Shown here one piece after another: positions 33,019-42,721 of a stretch of 64,000 nucleotides of DNA. Origin of the DNA: CAG-698 sp964385755 (GTDB taxonomy: Bacteria > Bacillota_I > Bacilli_A > ML615J-28 > CAG-698); the NCBI GenBank assembly GCA_964385755.1, contig CAYLPZ010000001.1, forward strand, positions 231,401-295,400, read 5' to 3'. Position 1 is the stretch's first letter, and each line of letters begins with the position of its first letter. The notes under the pieces were generated by a model that saw only the letters and a list, made by a program, of their open reading frames with translations, was not told the origin of the DNA and made no database searches. Position numbers and translations under genes: made by a program.

Positions 33019-34479
33019 TTAATCTTCACCAGATGTTTCTTTTACGCTTGTTGCCATAATATTAACATATTTTCCACTACCTGTTACATTTGTAATATAA
33101 CCAACAACTTCTATTGTTTTACCATCAAGTAATGCTAATGCATCAGTATCAACAGGATATGAAATACTACCAGTTACTTGAGCACCACTGATTGTAACGT
33201 TATAATATTTACTATTTGAAATAGATAAAACACCAGTGATTTTTGCATAGATTACTTCAACTTTTTCTGTGCTACTATAAGCATTAAGTTCACTAATAGA
33301 TAATTCTTTTACTTGTGGGTAAGTAACTGTTTCTTTACCAACAACTTCATATGAAGAAGATTTTACTTGTACAGAATTACCATAAACTTCAATAGCTCCA
33401 GTTGCAGTAACTTTATCACCAATAGCTAAATCTTTTGCGAAAGAAGTTCCACAGAATACTAAAATAGATCCAGTTGCATCAGAAAGTACAAATCCTTGTG
33501 CATTAGTTGCAACAACTACACCAGTTGCTTGAGCTTGGCTTCCAACTTCTAGTGTTTTAACTTGTGCAATTGTTCCTTCAGTTGGAGGCTCAACTTGTTG
33601 TTCACCTAAATCTTTAATTTCTGTGTACATAATATTTAAATATTTATTACCACTAGCTGTACCAGTAGCATATCCGTAAACTTCAACAACATGGTTTTCA
33701 TAGTTTGAAATTTCCATCGTAGAAATAGGATAACTAATAGAACCAACAGTAGAAGCACCTGTAACAGCAACGTTATAATATTTACCACTGCTAATTGTTA
33801 ATACACCTGTAATTTTAATATATTCACATGTAAAACCATTAGCAACATATGCGTCAAGTTCAGCACCAGTTAACTCTCTTGCTTCTCCTAGAGCAGCAAC
33901 ATCTGTTCCAATCTTAGTATAAGTTGTATCTCTACTAAATTGTTTTACACCATTATATTCATCAATATCGCCATTAACTAATACTTTATCGCCTACTTCA
34001 ACATCTTGTGTCCAGCTTGTGCCTTTAAATACTAAAATGTAACCAGTACTATCTTTTAATAAGAAACTTTGAGCATTCTTTGCAGCTACAACACCAGGAA
34101 TTTCTAAAACATCACCAACAGTTGCTTTATATGCATCCGCAATTGTCTTATAACTTGTTCCTTTAACAATAAGTTTAATTTCCTTTGTAACTTCAACATC
34201 ACCATATGTCATTTTTGCAGTTAAAGTTACCTCAACATCACTACCACTTGTGTTAGATACTTTTCCATCATTTGATAGAACACTAGGATTAGATGAAGAC
34301 CATTCAATATATAGATTTCCAGACTTAGTTGGAAGAATTAAATCTTCTGATACTTCATTAACGTTTACGCCCTCAAAGAATTGTTCAAATCTAGCATCAA
34401 AATTGAAGCCTTGATCCCCACAGCCAACAAATGTAAACATCATAAAGAATGCTACAAGTACTAAAAGTAATTTTTTCAT
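33019..34479 (-). CDS. Lipoprotein with Ig-like and OB-fold repeats, truncated by an in-frame stop
   Basis: The 486 residues begin with a lipoprotein signal (LLVLVAFFMMFTFVGCGDQG, Cys20). An atrophied bacterial Ig-like domain follows (~30-108, IEWSSSNPSVLSNDGKVSNT), then two OB-fold repeats of about 160 residues with VLEIPGVVAAKNAQSFLLKD, SSGKYYNVAVTGASTVGSIS and EVVGYITNVTGSGKYVNIMA. Such modules are YhcR-OBF-like. The protein stops at SGED-TAA, and the downstream frame goes on as PNPEPTEGTIAQV, matching this protein's own inter-repeat linker (VEPPTEGTIAQV). The TAA could be a CAA-to-TAA mutation. No terminator separates it from topA upstream. Confidence 0.75.
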   Translation of the reverse strand: MKKLLLVLVAFFMMFTFVGCGDQGFNFDARFEQFFEGVNVNEVSEDLILPTKSGNLYIEWSSSNPSVLSNDGKVSNTSGSDVEVTLTAKMTYGDVEVTKEIKLIVKGTSYKTIADAYKATVGDVLEIPGVVAAKNAQSFLLKDSTGYILVFKGTSWTQDVEVGDKVLVNGDIDEYNGVKQFSRDTTYTKIGTDVAALGEARELTGAELDAYVANGFTCEYIKITGVLTISSGKYYNVAVTGASTVGSISYPISTMEISNYENHVVEVYGYATGTASGNKYLNIMYTEIKDLGEQQVEPPTEGTIAQVKTLEVGSQAQATGVVVATNAQGFVLSDATGSILVFCGTSFAKDLAIGDKVTATGAIEVYGNSVQVKSSSYEVVGKETVTYPQVKELSISELNAYSSTEKVEVIYAKITGVLSISNSKYYNVTISGAQVTGSISYPVDTDALALLDGKTIEVVGYITNVTGSGKYVNIMATSVKETSGED

Positions 34480-34523
34480 AAACTTTTCTTCTCCTTTTAT
34501 ATGAATTAATTAAAATATTATGA

Positions 34524-36557
34524 TTAATCTTTTACTTCATCAATTTCTATATCAACTTTTGCATCATTATTATCTATTTTTTCTATATCATCTATACTTG
34601 AATAAGTTTGTTTACATTCAGGATATCTATTACATGCAAAGAACTTTTGCCCTTTGCTTCTTCCCTTTTTACTTATTCGTTCTACAATGTGACCTATTTT
34701 GCAATTTGGACAAATAATATTTAAATCTATTGTTTGTTCTGGTTCCTTTTTCTTTATAAAATGACAATTTGGATAGCCTGAACAAGCAACAAATTCACCA
34801 AATCTACCATTACGTTTGACTAGTGGTTTCCCACACTCAGGACATAATTCATCAAGAAGAACTGGATAAATCTTTTCCATTTTTTCATCTGCTTCTTTTA
34901 CTAGTGGCATATAATCTTCATAAAATAGTTTAATTTGATTTTGCCAGTTCTTCTTTCCTTCCGCAATCAAATCTAGTCCTTCTTCCATATTTGCTGTGTA
35001 TTTAACATTAATAATTGGGCTAAAGAAATCATTAAGTTTTTCACTCGTTAAAATTCCTTGTTCAGTTGGAACCAAAGTTTTATTTTGAATTTTCACATAT
35101 AAACGTTGTTTTAATGTTTCAACAGTTTGCGCATATGTAGATGGTCTACCAATACCTAGTTCTTTCATCTTATTAATAATACGTCCTTCAGAGTATCGTT
35201 GAGGCGGAGAAGTGAATTTTTGCTCAGGAGTTACATTAGCTTTAGTAACTTTTTCTCCTTCAATCATTTCAGGAAGTGTTTTTGTACTATCATCTAAATC
35301 TTCGTAAATTGCAAGATAACCATCAAACTTAACACGCTCACCATTTGCCTCAAATATATATCCATTGTTATCTACTCTAATTTTTTGATCTTCAATTAAT
35401 GCAGGAGTCATTACTGCCGCAAGTGCCTTATAATAAATCAAATTATAAAGTTTATATTCATCATTTGATAAATATTTCTTGATATCATTAGGTTTATATT
35501 CAAGTTTTGATGGTCTAATAGCCTCATGAGCGTCTTGAACATTTTTATCTTTAGATTTTGTATCACTATAACCTTTAAAGTAATTTTGACCATACTCTTT
35601 TTCAATTAACTTTTTCGCATTATTAATGAACTCATCAGATAACCTAACTGAATCGGTACGCATATATGTAATTAAACCAACGCGTTCTTTTTCTAGTTCA
35701 ACACCTTCATATAATGATTGTGCAACCATCATTGTTTTTTTAGCGTTAAAACCAAGTTTTGAATACGCTTCTTGTAAAAGTGATGAAGTTGTAAAAGGAG
35801 GTTTAGGGTTTCTATAACGATCTTTTTTAATTATTTCTTTCACAATAAAATCACTAGAAAGTGAGGATAATACAGCATCAGCTTCTTCTTTATTTTTAAG
35901 TTTAATCTTATTATCATTAAAACTTACTAAAATTGCTGAAACTTTTTTATTTTTCTTTGTAAAATCTAAATAAATTTCCCAATATTCTTCTTTTTGAAAC
36001 TGATTTATTTCTTTTTCACGATCACAAATAATCTTAAGAACCACACTTTGTACACGCCCAGCAGATTTAGATCCTATCTTTCGTTGTAAAAGTTTAGATA
36101 AACTAAAACCGATAATACGATCATAAATTCTTCGTGATTCCTGTGAATGAACAAGATCAATATCTATACCTCTACCATTTTGAATGCTATTAAGTACTGC
36201 ACTCTTAGTTACTTCGTTAAAAACAATTCTTTCATAAGGCTTTTTGTCAAGTCCCAATACCTGTGCTAAATGCCAACTAATCGCTTCACCTTCACGGTCT
36301 GGATCGGTTGCAAGATATACATAATCACTTTTCTTAACTAATTGTTTTAGTTCACGAATAACTGGAAGTTTATCATTGAGTAATTTATACATAGGTGTAA
36401 AATTATTTTCAATATCCACACCAAAACCACCATAGCCTCTTGTAGTTAAATCTCGAATATGACCTTTACTAGACGTAACAACATAATCGCTACCAAGATA
36501 TTTCTCTATGGTTTTTGATTTTGCAGGACTTTCTACAATTACAAGTTTATTTCCCAT
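34524..36557 (-). CDS. topA: DNA topoisomerase I
   Basis: The 677-residue type IA topoisomerase relaxes negative supercoils. The Toprim start is MGNKLVIVESPAKSKTIEKY, the metal site is ATDPDREGEAISWHLAQ, and the active-site tyrosine is in GLITYMRTDSVRLS. SEGRIINKMKELGIGRPSTY follows. Two C-terminal zinc ribbons are seen (CPECGKPLVKRNGRFGEFVA with CSGYPNC, and CPNC...CNRYPEC). It has an acidic tail. The promoter at 36664-36692 gives a leader of about 100 nt, but the SD directly before the ATG is poor. Confidence 0.96.
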   Translation of the reverse strand: MGNKLVIVESPAKSKTIEKYLGSDYVVTSSKGHIRDLTTRGYGGFGVDIENNFTPMYKLLNDKLPVIRELKQLVKKSDYVYLATDPDREGEAISWHLAQVLGLDKKPYERIVFNEVTKSAVLNSIQNGRGIDIDLVHSQESRRIYDRIIGFSLSKLLQRKIGSKSAGRVQSVVLKIICDREKEINQFQKEEYWEIYLDFTKKNKKVSAILVSFNDNKIKLKNKEEADAVLSSLSSDFIVKEIIKKDRYRNPKPPFTTSSLLQEAYSKLGFNAKKTMMVAQSLYEGVELEKERVGLITYMRTDSVRLSDEFINNAKKLIEKEYGQNYFKGYSDTKSKDKNVQDAHEAIRPSKLEYKPNDIKKYLSNDEYKLYNLIYYKALAAVMTPALIEDQKIRVDNNGYIFEANGERVKFDGYLAIYEDLDDSTKTLPEMIEGEKVTKANVTPEQKFTSPPQRYSEGRIINKMKELGIGRPSTYAQTVETLKQRLYVKIQNKTLVPTEQGILTSEKLNDFFSPIINVKYTANMEEGLDLIAEGKKNWQNQIKLFYEDYMPLVKEADEKMEKIYPVLLDELCPECGKPLVKRNGRFGEFVACSGYPNCHFIKKKEPEQTIDLNIICPNCKIGHIVERISKKGRSKGQKFFACNRYPECKQTYSSIDDIEKIDNNDAKVDIEIDEVKD

Positions 36558-36663
36558 ACTTACTAATTTTCATAATAAATATTATTATGATCCTTTCTGT
36601 ATAATAAGTGTAATTTTATATCAATAATTTATTGCTTAAAAATTTATCAAACAGCCAAATAAA

Positions 36664-36692
36664 ATTATAACATTATAAACATAACTATGCAA
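36664..36692 (-). promoter_or_regulatory. Promoter of topA
   Basis: TTGCAT (36692-36687), a 17-bp spacer ending TGT, and TATAAT (36669-36664) on the minus strand. It lies just after the cupin gene. Confidence 0.72.
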
Positions 36693-36710
36693 TAGTAAAT
36701 TGTTAAATTT

Positions 36711-37043
36711 TTATTCAGTTACAACTGCAAGTAACTCTAAGTCTTCATCGTAAACATTTTTTATTGAGTGATTGCGACCCTTTTTACAAAGTGAAACAAA
36801 ACCTTCAGAAATATCTTTTTCAACTCCATCAATTATAAGTTTTCCTTTATTTTTAAGAACATAAATAACTTCTTCATCTTCAGTGTGTGTGTGAATTCCA
36901 ATACTTGATCCCTTGGGAATTGTTATTTTCGCATACATTTTCATATGAACTAACGTTGGCATTTTTTGTAAATAAACAACGCCTTCTCCGCCACGTAAAC
37001 CTTTTACTTCTTGTTTTTCAAAATCATTAAAATTTAATCTCAC
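36711..37043 (-). CDS. Cupin-domain protein
   Basis: The 110-residue single-cupin protein has the metal-binding motif IGIHTHTEDEEVIYVLKNKG (H-x-H...E) and KGRNHSIKNV (second His). Many such small cupins are sugar or small-molecule binding enzymes or sensors. The start is GTG with AAAGGAG upstream. It is the last gene of the rbgA-rnhB-lipoprotein-cupin unit. The exact ligand is not evident. Confidence 0.8.
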   Translation of the reverse strand: MRLNFNDFEKQEVKGLRGGEGVVYLQKMPTLVHMKMYAKITIPKGSSIGIHTHTEDEEVIYVLKNKGKLIIDGVEKDISEGFVSLCKKGRNHSIKNVYDEDLELLAVVTE

Positions 37044-37060
37044 TTTTATTTCTCCTTTAG

Positions 37061-37909
37061 TTAGATTTTATATGTATAATTATTAATTGATCCATCATTA
37101 TTATATTCTATTATTTTAAAATAAAACTTAAGAATTTTATAATTCTTTAATAAAGTTTCGTCTGAAATACTATTATATGTCTTATATTCCATTGAGTAAT
37201 GATAAAGACCTAAATATGGGATAATCGATCCATCTCCTAATTCAACAAAAACTTGCATATCGATATGACCAACGCCTTCTTCTTTTCTTGTTAGATTTAT
37301 TTGATAACGATAGAAATCTTCTTTTACATTTGTATTATCAACTACTTCTATCTCATAGTCATTTATATTATTTTCATAGTCCTCCTTAGAACCAAAATCA
37401 ATAACTTTTTCATAAATGTTAATTGTTTTTTCAAAATATTCTTTTTTAAGTGTTTCTTTATTGTACATTGAAAATGAATAATCAATACGATAATTAAAAC
37501 ATTCTATTTTTTCCTTTAAATGATAATAAGGCATAAAGTTTTGTCCATAGTTTCGCATTTGACCATCAATTGAATCGAAAATATGAAAATCAAAACCTAT
37601 CATTTCATTTTGATTATAATAATCAAATTGATAATAATTGTAAAGTCTGTTTGTTCTTTCGCCTTTTGCGAAAATCATATGCATTGTAATTGATGTTAAT
37701 AATCCATGTTTGCTTGGTTTATTTTTAATTACGATATAGCTAGAAACATCTTCATCTACTATTGTATGCTCTCCATCTACCGCAACAAAATTTTCTCCAG
37801 GAACTGGTGGGACATATTCACTATCATCACCACATGAAAAAAGAGGAACAATAATCAATAATAGCAAAAATATAAGTGTGTATCTTTTTAAACTATATTT
37901 TTTATTCAT
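37061..37909 (-). CDS. Lipoprotein of unknown function
   Basis: The 282-residue protein has a lipoprotein signal peptide (FLLLLIIVPLFSCGDDSEYV, Cys26) and a Pro-rich linker (VPPVPGE). The body is soluble and Tyr/Asn/Asp-rich, with no motif I recognise. It lies 15 bp after rnhB and 17 bp before the cupin gene, so it is in the rbgA operon. No functional relation to ribosome assembly is apparent; it may simply ride on the operon. Confidence 0.6.
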   Translation of the reverse strand: MNKKYSLKRYTLIFLLLLIIVPLFSCGDDSEYVPPVPGENFVAVDGEHTIVDEDVSSYIVIKNKPSKHGLLTSITMHMIFAKGERTNRLYNYYQFDYYNQNEMIGFDFHIFDSIDGQMRNYGQNFMPYYHLKEKIECFNYRIDYSFSMYNKETLKKEYFEKTINIYEKVIDFGSKEDYENNINDYEIEVVDNTNVKEDFYRYQINLTRKEEGVGHIDMQVFVELGDGSIIPYLGLYHYSMEYKTYNSISDETLLKNYKILKFYFKIIEYNNDGSINNYTYKI

Positions 37910-37924
37910 TTGCTTTTCCTTCTT

Positions 37925-38548
37925 TTAATTATTTGAATTTAAATTATTAATTACCTTCGCAACTGGTGCAAAGCTTTTACGATGCATAATACATGGGCCA
38001 TACTTTTCTAAAAGTTCAAGATGCCTTTTAGTAACATAGCCTTTATGTTTCGCAAACTCATATTGTGGGTAAACTTTATCAAGTTCCTTCATAATATGAT
38101 CTCTTGTCACTTTCGCAAGAATACTTGCAGCCGCAATTGATGCACTCTTTGCATCACCTTTTACTAAACTTAAAACAGGTAAATTTATATCTAGTGGCAT
38201 ACAATCTGTTAAAACATAATCAGTTTTTTTCATTCTATTTACACATCTTGTCATCGCTAATTTACTTGCTTCATAAACGTTTAGTTTGTCAACATCTTCT
38301 ACGGAAATCACTTCAATTTCATAATATAAAGCATCTCTTTTTATAATTTCAAATAGTTCTTCTCTTCTTTTCTCACTTAACTTTTTTGAATCATCTAAAT
38401 AATCAAGTTTATATCCAACAGGCAAAATAACGCCACTAGCAACCAAAGGTCCTGCCATTGGTCCACGACCTGCTTCATCACACCCACAAATATATTTATA
38501 ACCCTGTTTATAAGCTTCTTCTTCATATGAATAAATATCTTTTATCAT
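37925..38548 (-). CDS. rnhB: Ribonuclease HII
   Basis: The 207-residue enzyme removes RNA from RNA-DNA hybrids and single ribonucleotides from DNA. Catalytic residues sit in CGCDEAGRGPMAGPLVAS (Asp-Glu pair), the TDCMPLD strand (third acid), SIAAASILAKVTRDHIM and GYVTKRHLELLEKYGPC. It overlaps rbgA by 4 bp (ATGA), the common rbgA-rnhB arrangement of Bacilli. The start and length are as usual. Confidence 0.95.
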   Translation of the reverse strand: MIKDIYSYEEEAYKQGYKYICGCDEAGRGPMAGPLVASGVILPVGYKLDYLDDSKKLSEKRREELFEIIKRDALYYEIEVISVEDVDKLNVYEASKLAMTRCVNRMKKTDYVLTDCMPLDINLPVLSLVKGDAKSASIAAASILAKVTRDHIMKELDKVYPQYEFAKHKGYVTKRHLELLEKYGPCIMHRKSFAPVAKVINNLNSNN

Positions 38549-39411
38549 AATCTATCTAATGTTACCTTTCCAATTCTCGCATTTTTAAAATCATTTAATA
38601 TTATTTCATAACCTTTTTCGTATTCATCATATTTATTTCCACGTCGTACTAAGACATCTTCAATTACCTTTATATTATCTTCAGACATTTCGATGTTATA
38701 TCGGCATTCAAACATTTCTTTATAATTAGCGCGCATGAAATCAAGCAAATATAGCGTTAATTCATCCTTTGGTAATATTTCATCTTTAATTGCACCAGTT
38801 AATGCAAGATTGATACCAATGGTCTTATCTTCAAATTTAGGCCATAAAACGCCTGGTGTATCTAAAAGTTCAATATTTTTATTAATTCTAATCCACTGTT
38901 GTGCTTTAGTCACTCCCGGCATATTTCCAACGTTTGCAACTTTTCTGCCTACTAAACGATTTATAAGCGTAGACTTACCAACATTAGGAATACCAACAAT
39001 CATTGCGCGTACAGGACGTTCTTTTAAGCCTCGTTTACGATCTTTTTCAATTTTTTCTGCTAAAATATCTTTTGTTAAAAGTTCAATTTTTTTAACATTT
39101 AGTCCAGAAATAGAATCAATAGCTAAGCTTTTTTTACCTTCTTTTTGAAAATAATTTTCCCATTTTCTTGTTTGTACACTATCAGCCATATCTGATTTAG
39201 TAAGAATCATTAATATTGGTTTATTCTTAAGTATTTCCATCGCCATCGGATTAATTGAAGAATAAGGTATTCTTGCATCAACAAGTACGAAAGCAATATC
39301 AACAACACGAAGTTTTTCTTCGATTTCTCTTCTCGCTTTTGCCATATGGCCTGGAAACCATTGAATGTTTATTAAATTTTTATCATCTGTTTTTAGATTT
39401 TTATTATTCAT
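38545..39411 (-). CDS. rbgA: Ribosome biogenesis GTPase YlqF/RbgA
   Basis: The 288-residue circularly permuted GTPase assembles the 50S subunit. It opens NIQWFPGHMAKARREIEEKL with the permuted G4 (LTKSDMAD), followed by G1 GIPNVGKSTLINRL and G3 LDTPGVLWP. A C-terminal ANTAR-like helical domain ends it. It is the first gene of a four-gene unit, with a GGTAGG SD, and overlaps rnhB by 4 bp. Confidence 0.95.
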   Translation of the reverse strand: MNNKNLKTDDKNLINIQWFPGHMAKARREIEEKLRVVDIAFVLVDARIPYSSINPMAMEILKNKPILMILTKSDMADSVQTRKWENYFQKEGKKSLAIDSISGLNVKKIELLTKDILAEKIEKDRKRGLKERPVRAMIVGIPNVGKSTLINRLVGRKVANVGNMPGVTKAQQWIRINKNIELLDTPGVLWPKFEDKTIGINLALTGAIKDEILPKDELTLYLLDFMRANYKEMFECRYNIEMSEDNIKVIEDVLVRRGNKYDEYEKGYEIILNDFKNARIGKVTLDRL

Positions 39412-39712
39412 ATTTTACCTACCCTAAAAATTGGTCATAAATGTATTCATCATATTTTTATTGTATTGGAAAGTTAAACTCTATTAATCAAAATGGTTTG
39501 TATATTATATTATGTCTATATACTTTAGTTTAAACTTTTCGTTTTGGTAAATTAGTAATCAACTATTTATATACTTTAACCAATATAATAATAATTTATT
39601 TCTAATATTAACACATTAATTTTATTTTAATAAAAAAATATTTAAAAATCAATAATCTATTAACAATATTTCGTAATAAAAGCCATACATTAATAAAACG
39701 TATGGCAAATAT
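39412..39712. other. Gene-free interval between lepB and rbgA
   Basis: About 300 bp of very AT-rich DNA. Apart from the lepB terminator at 39682-39706 I see no coding frame, riboswitch-like pairing or clear promoter. A loose inverted pair (AAAGTTAAACT near 39470 and AGTTTAAACTTT near 39528) is too imperfect and distant to interpret. Confidence 0.5.
39677..39706 (-). terminator. Terminator of sftA-lepB
   Basis: GCCATAC (39682-39688) pairs with GTATGGC (39700-39706). The minus-strand tail is TTTTATT. Confidence 0.7.
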
Positions 39713-40558
39713 CTAAGATATCTTTTTCCAATCCCAAAAGGAATCATAATAATATATTACTTGTCCAAACAACTGTTCTTCAGTAAATAAGCCTAATATT
39801 CTGCTATCTGCACTAACCTGTCTATTATCTCCCATTAAGAAATAGTATCCATCCATAATTACATATGTATTAGTTTCCTCATCATATCTAACACCATGTT
39901 TTAAATAGCATTCTAGTTTTTCCTTTGCTTCAACACCATAACTAATTAGTTCATCATTTATAGCTAAGTAAATTACTTTGACACCATTTACTTCTTTTTC
40001 TTCATATGTAAAAACATCTCCACCTTTTCCAATAATTCTTTTTACTACTAACTCACCATCTGTAATATTAGATGGTCTTTCATATGGGATGTTGATTTTA
40101 TCACTATAATTAGCGACAATAACCATACCATTTTCAAATTTAGTTGTACTTTTGCGAATTATTTTTTGACCATTAACTAAAGTTGGTGCCATTGAATTTC
40201 CAACTACTTCATGTCTAGAAAAACCAAAGACGAAGAATGATTGAATGATTACACAAGCCAAAGCAAAAATGGCAAAAAAATCGCTAATACCATCATAGAC
40301 TTTTACAACTTTTAGATGTTTTTTAGTAGAAAGATATTTGAAAACAAAACAAACTAAAGATCCCATTACCAACACACTAATTATTGATATTATATAATAT
40401 ACTCTCGTAATTGTATTTACCATTTGTGGCTTAATGATAAAGAGAATTGTTAACAAAATCACCGCAAAGAATACAATTAATGATTTTATTAACATCTTAT
40501 GAATGTCTTTTTTTTGATAACTTTCTTCAAAAGATACATTTTCATTAGTTTCATTCAT
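39713..40558 (-). CDS. lepB: Signal peptidase I
   Basis: The 281-residue type I signal peptidase has three N-terminal TM segments (~20-40, 50-70, 88-110), one or two more than most Gram-positive SipS enzymes. The S26 catalytic region is outside: Ser in VVGNSMAPTLVNG, Lys in LVVKRIIGKGGD, and the conserved MGDNRQVSADSRILG. It removes signal peptides from secreted proteins, of which this window encodes several. It starts 2 bp after sftA and shares its terminator. Confidence 0.92.
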   Translation of the reverse strand: MNETNENVSFEESYQKKDIHKMLIKSLIVFFAVILLTILFIIKPQMVNTITRVYYIISIISVLVMGSLVCFVFKYLSTKKHLKVVKVYDGISDFFAIFALACVIIQSFFVFGFSRHEVVGNSMAPTLVNGQKIIRKSTTKFENGMVIVANYSDKINIPYERPSNITDGELVVKRIIGKGGDVFTYEEKEVNGVKVIYLAINDELISYGVEAKEKLECYLKHGVRYDEETNTYVIMDGYYFLMGDNRQVSADSRILGLFTEEQLFGQVIYYYDSFWDWKKIS

Positions 40559-40560
40559 AG

Positions 40561-42699
40561 TTATTCAACCTTTAAAATACTATTTTTAAGTATTTCTTCT
40601 AATTCGTCAATATCTTCAATAATCACATTTCTTGCACGTCCTGGAATATTTTCTTTAGAAATAATACCTATATTCGCTAGAATATTTATAATTTTATCCG
40701 CACGATTGTATCCTATGTTAAACGTCTTTTGAATTTGGTTTGCGGAAGCTTTTCTTTGACGAAATACAAAACGAGCAATTTCTTCAACGTATGGATCACT
40801 TTCATTACTATTTTCTTCTTGTTCTTTTGTTTCGATATCATTAACAATATCCTCATGTGTAAATAGATAATTATGAGGATAATCTTTTTCAGCAAAATAA
40901 TCATATATTCTTTCTAATTCTTTATCAGAAATATAACTTCCTTGAATACGTAGTTCTGATTTGTCTGTAGAAACTATCATATCACCTTTACCTAAAAGTT
41001 TTTCTGCACCACCATGGTCAAGAATTGTTGTTGAGTCAACATTAGTTTTAACTTTCAAAGCAATTCGGTGTGTGATATTGGCCTTGATAGAACCCTTAAC
41101 AATATCTGCGGAAGGACGCTGTGTAGCTACTATTAAGTGGATACCAGCTCCACGTGCTTTAGCAGTTAATCGCTTAACAGAATCTTCAAATAGAACTGTA
41201 CTTTGAGAAATTATTTCAGCAAACTCATCTATGATTATAACAATATATGGTATTGTTTTTAAACCATTCATTTTAGCGTATTCATTATAATCTTTTACAA
41301 CACGTTTACGATAAATTTTTAGAAATTCATATCTTCTATCCATCTCATCTGCACACCACTTTAAAGCAGCTGGAGCGAGTACTTTATCATAAATAACTGG
41401 GCAAGCAAGATGTGGAACATCTTCAAAGAATGCAAACTCATTACCTTTAGGGTCAACAAGAACTAATCTAACATCATCAGGTGAATTTTTAAAAATTAAA
41501 CTACAAATTAAACTATCAACACAAGCAGTTTTACCGCTACCAGTTGCACCAGCTATCAAACCATGGGGCATATTATAAATATTTTCAGTATATAAATTTC
41601 CATCAATAGTTAATCCAACGATAGTATTTAATGGTTCATTTTGATTACGTGGTAATCCCTTCCTCTTTGCTTCTTCAATTTCATTTGCTAATAAATCACC
41701 AAATAAAACTAGGTCCTGTTCTTTGTTTGGTACTTCAATGCCTATTGCAGCTTTACCAGGAAGAGGAGACCTAATGAATATATCACCGCTACATAACTCC
41801 ATTTCTAAGTTTTGAGCAATACCAGTAACTCTTTTTACATTTACACCTGGTTCTAGCTTAACTTCATATAATGTTAAAGCAGGTCCTTTCACAAATCCTG
41901 AAACTGAGCCTGGTACATTAAAATCATTTAATACTTTATTAATGATACTAATTTTTCTATTAATGTTCTCATCAGCCTTTGTGCTATTTTTTTCACTACG
42001 ATTAAGTAGACTAAGAGGTGGATATTCAAACTTTTTGTATGTATGTTCTTTTTTAGTGTATTGTTTTGGAACATCATATACTTTTTTCTCTTCAACATTA
42101 TTATTTAATGCTTTAGGAGAACTATCACAAAAATCATTCTTCTCTACATTTTCTTGTTCTACTAGTTTGTCATGAAATGATTTAAGTTTTGCTTTACTAG
42201 TTTGATCCTCTTCTTTTTTAGCAGAAAAGAAATTTTCTTCATCATCAGTATTTACATAATTATAGGACTCATCAATATTTTTAGTTTCCTCATAGTTGCC
42301 ATAATAGTCATTATCCATACCACTATCTTCATCAACTACAATTTCTTCATAATACTCATCTTCTAAAGACTCATTATTATTTGAAGATGATTTTTCTTTT
42401 TTATAATAATTATCATAAATTAAATTATAGTTATTTCCAAAAATACGTCTATTATTCTCTTTTTCCTCTTCCGGGTCTTTCTTGACTCCTTTTAAGGCAT
42501 CAATATTACTACTTGTAATCCCTCCCACATCTTCTTTTCGTAAGTAAGAAGGAATACGTTCTTCTGAATATCGATCAACATCTTCTTTAGATTTATCATT
42601 TTGAGAATGGACATCTTTTTTCTTTGCGTTCTTCGATTCTGTTACTATTTCATCTTCATCATTTTCATCAAATCTTGCAATAACAAATTTGTCATCCAT
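40561..42699 (-). CDS. sftA: Soluble DNA translocase of the FtsK/SpoIIIE family (SftA-like)
   Basis: The 712-residue protein has a long acidic, low-complexity N-terminal region (~1-235: EDEIVTESKNAKKKDVH, DEYYEEIVVDEDSG) and no membrane segments, unlike FtsK/SpoIIIE. The alpha-beta motor is complete: GLIAGATGSGKTACVDS (Walker A), VLVDPKGNEF, VIIIDEFAEI (Walker B) and VATQRPSADIVKG. A C-terminal winged-helix gamma domain follows (RKASANQIQKTFNIGYNRAD). Soluble members such as SftA clear DNA from the closing septum. The ATG at 42699 with AAGGA is preferred to the GTG at 42708. First gene of sftA-lepB. Confidence 0.87.
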   Translation of the reverse strand: MDDKFVIARFDENDEDEIVTESKNAKKKDVHSQNDKSKEDVDRYSEERIPSYLRKEDVGGITSSNIDALKGVKKDPEEEKENNRRIFGNNYNLIYDNYYKKEKSSSNNNESLEDEYYEEIVVDEDSGMDNDYYGNYEETKNIDESYNYVNTDDEENFFSAKKEEDQTSKAKLKSFHDKLVEQENVEKNDFCDSSPKALNNNVEEKKVYDVPKQYTKKEHTYKKFEYPPLSLLNRSEKNSTKADENINRKISIINKVLNDFNVPGSVSGFVKGPALTLYEVKLEPGVNVKRVTGIAQNLEMELCSGDIFIRSPLPGKAAIGIEVPNKEQDLVLFGDLLANEIEEAKRKGLPRNQNEPLNTIVGLTIDGNLYTENIYNMPHGLIAGATGSGKTACVDSLICSLIFKNSPDDVRLVLVDPKGNEFAFFEDVPHLACPVIYDKVLAPAALKWCADEMDRRYEFLKIYRKRVVKDYNEYAKMNGLKTIPYIVIIIDEFAEIISQSTVLFEDSVKRLTAKARGAGIHLIVATQRPSADIVKGSIKANITHRIALKVKTNVDSTTILDHGGAEKLLGKGDMIVSTDKSELRIQGSYISDKELERIYDYFAEKDYPHNYLFTHEDIVNDIETKEQEENSNESDPYVEEIARFVFRQRKASANQIQKTFNIGYNRADKIINILANIGIISKENIPGRARNVIIEDIDELEEILKNSILKVE

Positions 42700-42721
42700 C
42701 TTTCTCACTTCCTTACTTCTA

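Noticed and set aside
39470..39540. Loose inverted repeat AAAGTTAAACT / AGTTTAAACTTT
   Set aside because: It is imperfect, with a loop of about 50 nt in very AT-rich DNA; no functional reading is supported.
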